NCBI RefSeq assembly: GCF_963576615.1
Contig: NC_088716.1
Coordinates: forward strand, 60,280,228 to 60,344,227
Length of the DNA: 64,000 bases
Source: Watersipora subatra
Lineage: Eukaryota; Bryozoa; Gymnolaemata; Cheilostomatida; Watersiporidae
Direction of reading: 5' to 3'
A program made the position numbers and the translations under genes. The notes under the pieces were generated by a model. It made no database searches. It worked only from the letters and a program-made list of their open reading frames with translations, and had not been told where the DNA came from. Below, piece after piece: positions 1-11,100 of this stretch. How positions within the stretch are numbered: position 1 is the first letter of the stretch; each line of letters begins with the position of its first letter.

Positions 1-27
1 GCAAGTAACATCAGTAGTTGAAGGAAT

Positions 28-240
28 ATGAGCCAGCAGCATTATGGAAAGCATGTGACAACTGCAGTATGGAAAGCATGTGACAACTGCAGTATAAAAG
101 GCATGTGACAGCTGTAGTATGGAAGGCGTGTAACAACTGCATTATGGAAGGCAAGTGACAGCCGCAGTATAAAAGTCATGTGACAGCTGCGGTATATGAA
201 CGACACGTAACAGCTGTGGTATGAAAGACGTGTGACAGAT
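28..240. repeat. Minisatellite, about 27-bp unit
   Basis: Degenerate tandem copies of a unit containing TGTGACAACTGCAGTATGG, about seven to eight units. It may extend left of the window. Confidence 0.8.
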
Positions 241-763
241 TCAAAAATAGAATGCCAAAATTAGTGCCTGTAATAATACAAGATAAACAACATATTTGAT
301 TTTATTGATGCAGACATCAGTTTTGCTGTAGTGGAATAAAAAGTAGAATATTTATGGTAAAATAGGAGTAAAAAATGACACATTTTGGAATGCAAAACAA
401 GGACAAAAAAATTGTTAAAACAAAAGTACTCATATGGAATGCATTTCATTTCAGCTACTAAAAATAAATAAGAAAATGTATAATATAAAAAACCCAGATA
501 TGTACATATGTGAATGGTCGGTTTGCGTCAATACATTTGCTTGGTCTTCATGACTAATACGTATCACACTGCGTATACAATATACAGCTATCCTGGAATG
601 ATGCTTTAGAGAGATATAAGAAGGGTAATGAGATGAAAAATACAAGTGATTGGTCAAGGTGAACGAACGACAGAAAGGGAATGTCGTTAGCTAAATGGAA
701 ACCGCTTGACCATCTAGATGTATATCCTCCCATGTCTAAAAGAGAAACAAAGAATTATCTAAA

Positions 764-881
764 GGATGGTAGCATCTACAATTATATGACAGCATCTACA
801 GGGTGGTAGAATCTACAATGTGACAGCATCTACAGGGTGGTATAGCCTACAATGTGCCAGCATCTCCAGGGTGGTATAGCC
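764..881. repeat. Minisatellite, about 35-bp unit
   Basis: Three to four units containing AGCATCTACAGGGTGGTA. It ends directly at the TTAA of the element at 886. Confidence 0.75.
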
Positions 882-885
882 TTAA

Positions 886-1229
886 GCCTGGTTCCCATAT
901 ATGCCGCAAAGCACCGGCGACAGCACCGCAGGCTATCAGCGGTAAAATGTGAACCTACGCGCCGGGTACTGCTGAGTACTGTCAGTAGCTGCCAGCGGTC
1001 AACGCAAAAGTTTAGCACTGTTCAAATTTCGCGAAGAGCCGCAGGCAAAACCTTCCCGAAATGCACTGTACAGGTGAATGTCAGCATTATCGAAACGACA
1101 TGGCGAGCAAACATTTTTTATGCGGTTATTAGCTATGCAGCTTTATGTGAACAAAAGCTGCCTAGCGTCGCAAGTGTTTTGCTGCACAATATTACCGCCG
1201 GGGTATCGCAATCGATATGGGAACCTGGC
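886..1229. mobile_element. Short inverted-repeat element flanked by TTAA
   Basis: The ends read GCCTGGTTCCCATAT and, inverted, GCCAGGTTCCCATAT (15 bp, one mismatch), and both sides are flanked by TTAA (882-885 and 1230-1233). The interior, 344 bp in all, is more GC-rich than its surroundings and shows no transposase. A TTAA target fits piggyBac- or Kolobok-type MITEs. It lies directly beside the minisatellite at 764-881. Confidence 0.7.
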
Positions 1230-1723
1230 TTAAAGGAAGGTACCATCTCTACAGTTGTAATAGGGTCTACAACAACTTCCATGTTATTTGAAACAGAAAA
1301 TTTTAGTCGCAGTTCTTTAAAAAATTGCAATGCAATGTTAATATCCAATTTACGCATTGACACTACCTATGCACAATGTTTACACTAGCTATGCACAATG
1401 TTTACAGCCTGTTAACTTTTGGCATTAGCTAGTAGAATCCATTATGGTACAGCTAATAAAAAATTAATGCCCAGTAAATAGACACCCACAAGTCTAATTT
1501 TTCAGTTCATTATTACCGATGAGTCAGTGAAAACATGTTCCCTTCATTTCGTGCCCTGTGGACCTAATGTTCTGGTTTTTGCACCTAAACATGGAGAGAA
1601 ATCTAGCAATAACTTGCTCGCTTTCCATCTATTTGAATAAGTCCGAGTGCGACACAATCTCTCACTGTTCAACAATTTGACAAAACATTTAAGCCATGGT
1701 TGTAGCAGCTTGACTAATTCAGG

Positions 1724-4700
1724 TCACCAACCCAGACCAACACTAGCGGAGAGAAACAACCCTCTCTGCTGACGCTACACTCAAGCATTTGGGACTATAG
1801 ATTAGGCAGAGTGAAGAGTTCTTAATTATTCAGCTAGAGCAAGTACCTAACAACACTTACAAGGTTGTGCTTGATTAAATTAGGTGATGACAACTGCTGA
1901 CGTAAGTAGGAGTCTCGAGCAGACAAATACGGAGAAGTCTGATATAGTACTTACCCGAGTCTCCGATCCGGCGTAGGGCTTTATCCGAATGGCTACCACA
2001 ATAGAAATGATGCATAAAATGAAGCTAACCACACCGCTAGTGATTCCCACTGCTTGCAGTGCCACTGCCCACCAGACCGGCTTTTCAATGAACAGTTCAT
2101 CAAACCAAATATCCTGGCAATGAAAAACACAGAGTTTCTGACAAATGCACGATAGTTTTACACTGTACGTACTGTCACAATATATTGAGCCCCAGTATGT
2201 CAATCGATATGGCTGAATTGACAATATATATGCTAAGGTAAATACTCACTGATGGCCATGAAGGATGTTCATGTTTGTTACCCTTATTTTTGTCTTATTT
2301 GTGCTCATGCTAGCTTATATACCTTGCTCTAGCTTGTTTTTCTTTGGTAATAACATACACGCTTGCGTCAGATTTAACCTATCCCAGAGCATTATTAATA
2401 ATTAGTTTCCTTTGGAATCATATACCTGCAAATAGCCCGAGGACTTCTCACTAGAGGGCTGTACACTTTTGGTGCTCGTAGCCTACACATCTTGACCTTG
2501 TATGCACACACTACTATCGCATATGTAAATAAAAGCTTAGTAAGCTAGAATACGGACATAAAATATCCTAACACCACAGCCATCTCTGCCTACTAGGAGT
2601 CGTTGAACCTTCACATGGTCACATTGTCATTTTGTGACACACAAACATGAAAAAGTCCATGCAAACCATTACATAAGCATCTAATTGGTTGCGGAACCGC
2701 TTAGTATATCAAAACCATGTTGGCTCAAATATTCCCGCCGGAATACGTTGCAATTCATAAAATTTGTTCCACAGATACAAAAAACTAGGATAATAGGATA
2801 ATTCCTTAATAAATACTCTTTCAAGTAAACATTGATACACAATAAAAGAACATAGATTACAGAACGACGTAAAAAATACTTTAAGAAGTCAATAATCCAC
2901 AAAAAAGGTCTTTATGGTTACTCTATCTCAGAGACACACAGGCGAAACCATAGACACAGTGCACTCTGGACTAGGTCAAGTCTAACATTACTTAGTAACA
3001 TAGACCGTAGTAACTGTAGTTACCTACAGTAACTTTATTGTATTTAGTGTATTTAGTAGTTATGGTCTGCAATAAAACATAACATTATAATCTACCATGC
3101 GCAAAAAGTACCGCAGGGAGTTCTTACCTTCAAGACAAACGTACGTATAACATAAGCTTTGAATTCTAGCTGTTTTATTATAAATTTAACTATTTTACTG
3201 AATTTCAACTTTTATCGCTAAAAATTTTATCACATCTGTTTCTGTTTTCGCTTCTACTAAAACTTTTAGTTTAGAATCTTTTTTAAACTATTTTGGCAAG
3301 AAAACCCAAATGATACTGTTTTCATAATGATGCGAATTTTGTTAACAGGTTGAGGGAAGTTGTCTGACATTTTGTGAGAAGAGATCGCAACTCGAACTTT
3401 GCTAGTTTCAAAGGAAAATATTACCATTTTACACGAGAATGGCTGAGCTGAGAGAACACAGTCATAGTGTCTCCTTCAGGCGTTGTGATAATATTTTCGG
3501 CGAACAGCACTTCGGCGTCTTTGTTATTTTGACGTACGTAATAATCACACCGACTCCCAAATTTGAACTCGGGCAAAAATTTTGTTGAATTCATTTAGTG
3601 AAATAAGATTCGTATGGTAAAGTGAAAAAACCATCATGTTCCACTTCGTAAGGTGAAAGAAATCGTATATCAGGATAACCACAATTTGTCATCTGTCCGG
3701 ATGTCTGCCTGTCCAGCTACAGCTATTAAAATCTTGGAATTAAAAGCTCGCTGAGTGCTGGATTTGAAATTCCAGTCATTGTTAATGCAAGCTTCGAATC
3801 CACAAATTCAACCACTGAGCTATACAGTTTTTAGCTTTCTATCACTTTTATCATATACCATATGCACCTGCATACGGTGCAAAAGTGCAACGCCAAATGT
3901 GCATTTTGGATTATCAACTAATATTTCCTTTTTCATTTGTTATTTTTTTTAATTGTTTCAAAACCAATTTTTGGTACCATCAAATATTTTTTTAATTTGT
4001 AATGTTGATATGTGCTGTGTCAACTTCAAATGTGCCAGCACACTTCTATCTCTAATTTTTCGTAAGGTTCGATTACTAAATCGAAAATGGCTAATACTTT
4101 TCACATGGACAATTGTATTATTTCGAGTAGGCATATCCTCCACATTTTCACTCCGTTCAGTCAGACAAAGTACCAGACAAAGACAGTCCGATATCTCATT
4201 TTTACATTTGTACCAGTATCGAGAGGTACCTGTATCGTCGTATTCAAAGTTTTGACGGATAGCTTCTAGTGCAACAGTAACCTTTTTTATACACACTTCT
4301 ATGCACTAATTGTATTTATTAATTCAACATATTCAGAATTATTATTTTGTTTTCTCAGTTGATATTAATTGTATCATTACCAAATCATCTTTTATTGTAA
4401 TCGTAGCAAAGCAGACTTAATTTAGCTATTACTTGCTAATTATTTCACATTTACATTTAAACACTTTTATAGTTGTTTTATATTGTTTTTTAATTTATTT
4501 GACCAGCACAACACATTCTCCACATGATATGAAATTTGAAAGCTATAATGGTAACTCTTGCTATACGTTAAATAAAAATAAATTTTCTGTGCAAATACTT
4601 TTATTACCCTGGCAATGCAAGGCATTCATCTAGTTTTAAACAAAACACTGGCAGTTTTTTTAGGAATGTATTATGCAATAGTTTAGTTTCAATTTAGTAG

Positions 4701-7700
4701 TGAAACTATAATGAATGTAGTTTAACACAATTCGTAAGGTTTGTCTAAGCCATATAACATTTATCTTTATTCATATTATGCGCTTAAATTTCCTTAGTTG
4801 GTATATCCTTAAAATATAAACCTCTACATGCTGTACTAATCTAGGAGAGGGTTATAGTCAGAAACGAAAACAGCCTTTGTCGTGACAAAAAGCTCTTAAC
4901 TCTCAAAGTAAATCCTGAGGCAGAACTCAGAATTTTTTGAGGACTTGGATAAGTAAAATCAACTAAGTATTCCAAAAAAAATTTAGGGATCAAGGATTAT
5001 GAAAATCATCCAAAATACCTCACCAGGTAGGTGGGAGATTTTCAAACAAGTTCTGGATGCTACAATGAACCATGATTTAACTTACCAGAGGTACAAACAG
5101 GTACGAGTATAGGCCAATCTGTATCGGGCAGAATATTAATGCATTGAAAGCAGAGGCCATGCCAACCACAATTCTCTACAATATACAAAATAATGTAGGT
5201 AATGACGCAGGCAGGTAACCATCATCCAATGAAGGCTAACAGATACCCAAAAATAATTCCCATTTAACACACAGTTATACAGCAGACGTTCCGACGACAT
5301 AAATAATCCAATCCGACAATGCTTATGTTGCAAGGATTTTACGTTACACAAACGGTAAAACATAATTATCTGTAAATTATCTAATCTGTTACAAGATTTT
5401 CCCACACTCACCGATTTGGCCCTTCAAATAGGAGAAAACTTAAAGGTTGACTTGCAACAAAATTCACAGTACAGTTATTTGGTATCAAAAGATTTACTAT
5501 GTCTTACTCTGTTGTGTTGTAGGTGCCAAATATGTGGAAATGTGATTACAAGCCCTTAAAAGCTCAAAAACGAAAAGCCCCGTAGATTGGAATCCGTTTA
5601 TTTATCTGACGTAGCCATGACAGTTTGGTTATTGTCCTGTCACGTGATGTTCTCACATGAATTGAAAGGCCAATACAATGCTCAATATAAAACTTATCGT
5701 AGCACTAGTTTATGATAAACACTTCGGGTTTTACCGAAGACCCCGTATCAAATATAGATGCTCGCTACTTTACAGTTTTGTTTTGGCTTGATCAAATCGT
5801 CAAGTCGTAATCTGATCATGTGACCCAATACTTCGCAAATAATTTTTGCAGCATTTTTCGATTATCACAGGTGACCAACAGGCTCATCATGATTATCAGA
5901 CAATGATATGTACTCCTTCGAGGTAAGGTTAAAAAATGAAACGAATTTTTACGGCAAGTTATAAGATATCACTGCTAAAATTGACAGCATTACAATGACG
6001 TTATAATAGACGCGTAAGAACAATAGACATGGTTTTATTGAATGCATGAAGTAGAGTTGTGAAAATATTTCGACGAATAAGGTTGCATGAAAGTGTAAAC
6101 AGAAACCATCTACCACAGCTACATCATAATTGAGCCGTTTTGGAAAGAGAATCCAAACTACGGCGGTCTCATGTGGCTGCGATTAACTGTTCGTTTTTTA
6201 GCTTTTAAGAGCTTGTAATCACATTTCCACATATTTGGCACCTACAACACAACAGAGTAAGACATGGTGAATCTTTTGATATCAAATAACTTTAATGTGA
6301 ATTTTGTTGCAAGTCAACCTTTAACTTTCTAAGTTAATGTTTGTACAGTAACCGTGGTATTGTTGGTTTGTACCGACAACGTTTCTCTTTATTATCATTT
6401 TCAGTGGGTTTAGGGTTCATGATAACATTAGTTTTTTTTATGTTGGGTTAAGGGGAGCACACACCTTCAATGTCAATTTAAATAATTTTTTCTACGTAAC
6501 AAGATCTATGATGCAAAAAAATTGTGTATGTCTAAAATAAACTAAAACAAAAATGTATCATTACTATAATAAGAGCGATGTCTGTCTATTCATCAGTTTG
6601 TCCAAAGCGAGGGTTAGAGGTTAGGATAAAGCATCACTCCCAACAAGACTAACTCGTGGCATACAGATCGGTAGATAAGTAACACCATCGATTGACCGGC
6701 TTGAAGTATTTTTGAATAATTGTGCAGCCACTTATTACCTGTGCTTTATTGACACACTTGACCATCTCTCACAGCACACTAGACTACCAGTGTACTAGAG
6801 TATATGGTAGAGATATCCCGTTACATCATTTCCTCTCAAAAGTGGCAAGGGAAAAAAACTATATTTTTATGGCTAACTATAAGATTCTCAATATTCAAAT
6901 CAAATTCGAGAATTTGGACTAACATGACATTTGAAGACAATAATTTTTTAAATAATACAAAGCAAAAACTTTACATAAATTATTTACATAAGTGGAACTT
7001 ACGTAGAAAGACGTCTACCTTATAGGAGAGTCTGCTGTATTTTGTACTCTTTAAAGATTCCATTTTAAATTTCACTGAATCTACTGTTTTACAATACAAA
7101 GATTATCTTAGCCTTTTTCACAAAATGAATAGGGTCTTTCAATTATTGATGTAATAAAGAATTTTCTCTTTCAAGCATAATAATTAAATCAATGAATTAT
7201 GGGTACAAACAAAACCACAATATTACTTACTGCACATGTATGGCATGTATGTAAAAATATTGTCAGTAACTACTGTCAATAGCCAGTATATTGCAGTTAA
7301 TGTTTTACTATATGATATTGTTCTATTTGTTTGTTTCACTACTGAACAAAAAACTATATTTATCGCTAATCATCGATAGAAAAAACTTCAAAGAGTGAGA
7401 GAAATTCTTACCGTCCTGTTGTTTTTACCAGAAGATTTTCGGAGACTAATTGTGGCGCCGCAAACTCCAGTTAATAGTACCTAGAGAAGTAAAGCGTACG
7501 ACTTTTGCGTCACGATTAAAATGAATATAAACAAGCACGATAACGTGACTATCAAAGCCAACCATGACATTTATTAAACTCCTACCCAAATACCACACCA
7601 TAATCCACAAGCTGCCATAATCGCAACAGCAGCTCCAGATGCTCCTCCGTGCGAATAACCTATCCAAAGTCGCTTATCCTTAGAAACGTTTCCAAACACT

Positions 7701-7822
7701 CCCACTGCTGCCAGCCAACTACATGTGTAAATAATTCCAACTGACAAAGATATAAAACCAAAAATAATGGTGAACCACGAAGACCATAAAATGGCCCTAA
7801 ACGGATTTCGACGGTTTGCCAT
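1724..7822 (-). CDS. Four-helix membrane protein, unrecognised family
   Basis: Three exons join in phase 0: 7586-7822 (79 codons, ATG at 7822), 5086-5175 (30 codons) and 1955-2113 (53 codons), each with a clear AG acceptor and GT donor (GTAGGA, GTAAGT, GTAAGT). The product has four hydrophobic stretches at about residues 13-36, 57-78, 80-108 and 122-150, short loops and a basic end (IRIKPYAGSETR), so it is probably a tetraspan protein of about 165-180 residues. A short candidate last exon at 1724-1774 (acceptor TGTAG, 16 codons then TGA) is in phase but weak; the true end could also lie left of the window. Intron 1 (about 2.4 kb) holds a TTAA-flanked inverted-repeat element, and intron 2 (about 3 kb) holds a Helitron-like copy and another repeat. 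It starts 282 bp from GTF3C5 in the opposite direction. I do not recognise the family; TMEM212-like or another tetraspan group are guesses. The three main exons are well supported, the function is not. Confidence 0.7.
2990..3680 (+). repeat. Interspersed repeat, also present at 18695-19215
   Basis: Both copies, in the same orientation, share CAGTAACTTTATTGT-type starts, GTTATGRTCYGCAATAAAA, GAGTTCTTACCTT, and the ending CATCATGTTCCACWTCGYAA then GGTGAAA. No frame or terminal repeat could be defined. One copy lies inside Helitron-like copy 3 and the other just left of copy 1. Confidence 0.6.
3683..4633 (+). mobile_element. Helitron-like element, copy 1
   Basis: The left part reads CTGTCCAGCTACAGCTATTA, then a tRNA-like piece in antisense (B-box complement at GCTTCGAATCC, A-box complement at CCACTGAGCTATA). 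The right part carries the family's shared region (CTATACAGGTACC-type motifs inverted, CATATTCAGAATT), then TTACCCTGGCAATGCAAGG and ATTCATCTAG before a T. A 3' hairpin plus CTAG next to T is Helitron-like. No helicase gene is present, so it is non-autonomous. The left end is fuzzy because another repeat abuts it. Confidence 0.6.
5444..6320. mobile_element. 877-bp element with about 130-bp inverted repeats, TTAA target
   Basis: The left arm (5444 to about 5575) and right arm (about 6190-6320) are inverted copies about 93% alike, both beginning AGGTTGACTTGCAACAAAAT. TTAA flanks each end (5440-5443 and 6321-6324). The roughly 600-bp middle has no coding frame of note. It is a non-autonomous TTAA-inserting transposon of unknown superfamily, in intron 1 of the membrane-protein gene. 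Confidence 0.8.
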
Positions 7823-8104
7823 GCGTTAGATAAAGTAAATGCGAATATATCCTAATAGATCCTACTTAGACTTGTCCTACTTGTAAAGGAAACTATTTAA
7901 CATGGTTATACATCGGGCAGAATTTTATTTGCATCTGTTTTTAGGTTTTTTATTTTAACATTAGTTTTTTATTAATAATTACAAAATTATTAATTTAAAT
8001 ATCAAAATATTTATAGCACATCAATGTTACTCCGCTTAAATATTTCTGCACGATGTTTGCGGTGCTAGTATTGGTTTCGTTTTCAAAGCAAAATTAATGT
8101 TCCA
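7823..8104. promoter_or_regulatory. Shared upstream region of two divergent genes
   Basis: This 282-bp AT-rich stretch separates the start codons of the membrane-protein gene (minus) and GTF3C5 (plus). It must hold both 5' leaders and is short enough to be one bidirectional promoter. I see no confident TATA box or named factor site. The role is inferred from geometry only. Confidence 0.45.
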
Positions 8105-11100
8105 ATGTTGTATGAAGAGAAGATGGCTAACGAACATTTTCCAAAAGAGCAAAACATCAAAATAGCGTATTCTGAAATTGTCACTCTTGTCGATGTAGAA
8201 TATCCAGGAAAAATTGTTGATTATCAAAAAGCTTTAGAGACTCTTGGTGGATTAAAAAGCTTGACAAAGGTTCCTATGCTCAGTATTGTATCGGGTACTA
8301 GTGGTAATATAGTCGATTACAATTTGAGCGAATGCGCGTAGGTCTTTTGTTTATAAAATTTTAAAAGCAGATTCCTTTCCTTTGAAGACGATTCATTAAT
8401 GTTTTAGTGAGAGAGTGCAATGCTGCCGTAGAATTCTCATTTACATATTGTCTTTTCCTTACATGCATATTGTGTTAAGTAGCGAAATATTGCTTAGATT
8501 ATGTGGTAACCGTGAACACAAGAGTATGTTTTGTTTTTTACTTTTTGATTGATGTTTCCATATAAGAACTGTTTTGTAGGATAACCACTAGAGAATTTTT
8601 ATAATATGTAGGCCTAAATGCTTTTGCACTCTTTAGAACTTAATTAAAGGTTATATTGTTTTCCTTGATTATCAGTGTTATGTAAACTAACTTTATTGAT
8701 AAAATGGGAAATAGCACAAATAAGAATCTAGTCAGATTTGTTCTTGACAGAAATTTTGCATATTTAAGTCTGCATCGCACTCTACTGGCTAAATTTATTA
8801 CCAGCTCATCAGTCTGTTAGGGATTTTACTTGAATCTGCTTCATTGTCCGAGTTAATCTAAAGACAAAAAGTTTAGTTGGCAGACTGTTGGCATAACCTC
8901 TCACTGACCGGACTCATCCTTCTCAAAGGCTGGTATTTGTATGAAATATTAACATGCTGTTGCAGGTGCACAATGCAGATGAAGCACGATTAAGGCTTCA
9001 ATTTAGGCCAGGCGACATTTACTGTAAGTCTGCCTATGGCACCGGCTACCCCGTCAGCTCTGTTTTACTCAAAGTCAAACAGAAGCGCCACAAAACTACT
9101 GGAGCAACAAAGCTCTTTGCTGAGCTCGTGGGTGTCATAGCAACGGCATACAAGTTTGATAGTATGTGCTAAATTTCTATATATCTATTTCACAATGATT
9201 CTTGAATGTGGGAAAGTTGTGGAGTGGTGCAGATGGTAGCCCCTTTGGCTGGGATGCCAAATATGAGAGTTTGATTTTTGTGGGGATGATCTTTTCCCAA
9301 CGCTCTTAGCTGCAGTAGTTTAATCTTCTGGATAAGGACATATAATTTAAGTATTTTTGTAATTTTTCTTGGGTTGTTCTGGTTTCATTTTATTGTAAAG
9401 CTGCATTCACACCAGCTGATTTCCTAATGATTTTCTGGAAAATTTGGTCCCTGGTCGAGTTTCGTCTCGTGTGTAAAGAGCAAACAAGTCGGAGACTGAT
9501 TTTGTTCCGAGTGAGTTTTTATCGGGCTATTACTGATCAGTGAACGGTTCTAGGCAGATTTTCAATTTGAGTAGCCATTGAAATCATTCTTCACAGTGAA
9601 TGATACATTGTCATGTGAACACGTAATTTGTTTTCACATTTATGTACATTTTTTGTCATGGCTTTAAACACAAGTAACCATTTTGTTGATAGTGTTGTGT
9701 TTGTAAAAGACAGAACTGGGTTATCCTACCAATTGCTCCACAGCAAAATGGAGACGACTCAAGTTTATTTTCGAATGCAGTTGGGCTGCTTTAAGTAGTT
9801 ATTGCTAGGGGCTCCTGAATAAGTTCTGATCTTGATTAATTAATGTTTTAATCAACCTATTTTGTTTATTGTTGTAACCAGATTTTACATTTCTGGGTGG
9901 GAGTAATTTAGAACTACAGTTCCAAAGAAATGTTATGGGGTTTTCCCAAAACGTCATGTTTATTTTTCAAACAAGAAACAGATATAGTAGTCATACCTCT
10001 AGTAGTCATACCTCTAGTAGTCATACCTCTAGTAGTCATACCTCTAGTAGTCATACCTCTAGTAGTCATACCCCTAGTAGTCATACCTCTAGTAGTCATA
10101 CCTCTAGTAGTAGTCATACCCCTAGGCTTAATCATAAGAAAAGAAAAGTAAATGTCTGAGACTTGAAATATAGTCACCCTTTTGTTTTCTCTGAAATCGA
10201 CTCTTCCGCTTGCTCTGCTAACGCGTCTGCCTGTCATGAAGAAGCTGTATTGAAAGTGTGAGGAATATGAGTGAATGTTCCTCTCTTTATAGTGGCTAAA
10301 CGTTACCTATTCCAGGAGTGACACCGCATGCCTCAGACTTTTGATTGTGAATCTTGTAGTTTTATTGAGTTCTTGGCTACTTTCTGGTGTTTTTCGTCAA
10401 ATGGACCATACATTACATGGGTAGATTACATGTGATTTCATCATCTGTAATCTCTAGTTATAGGTTCTTGTCTGGAGTATCGCAGTACCAAATGCGGATC
10501 GCGCTAGACTGCACGACGCAAGTTGTTATCATCTGGCCGTCGTCGCTGATGAAGAGTCCGGTTCAATTGCACTTTTTAGGAGTTAATACTTAGTTTGAAT
10601 TTGGGCTCAAGTTACAAGCTTTTGGTGATCATCTAACATCTTCTTATGCCCAGTATTCAATGTTGTAACCGTAGGATGGGTGGGCTAAGGTCTGGAAGTT
10701 GGCTTGTAGTAATGATTTATCCCAACTTCAGTGCCTGCAGAGCTATAAGCGTGGAAATTTTTTTCTATTCAAGCTGCTATAAGTTGCAATTGTGGTGTGG
10801 CTTTTATTATCTCTGTTCTTTTCTTTATGTCAAACTTGAAATATTTAGTTCCAGATATAACAATATCACACTTGACGGGTTTAGCATGTCAGCCCTCATT
10901 GAGGAGCTTCAAAATAGGCCTCAAACTTTTAATTCAACTGTTCCAGAGTACTATTCCAAACTGAAAGATTACTAATGACGTCCTTGCTATACAGTAATAA
11001 TCGAAGCAGATGTTGTTAGCAAAAGATTGTCCTCGCTATAAAACTATAGCGAGGACGATCTTTTGCTAACAGCATCTGCTTCAATCCATTATTCTTTATC

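Noticed and set aside
852-1388. 178-residue open frame
   Set aside because: It crosses a minisatellite and a TTAA-flanked element and shows no protein similarity.
9235-9310. tRNA-like segment with a possible A box and B box
   Set aside because: The boxes are degenerate, no cloverleaf can be closed, and it may be a worn cassette of the Helitron-like family.
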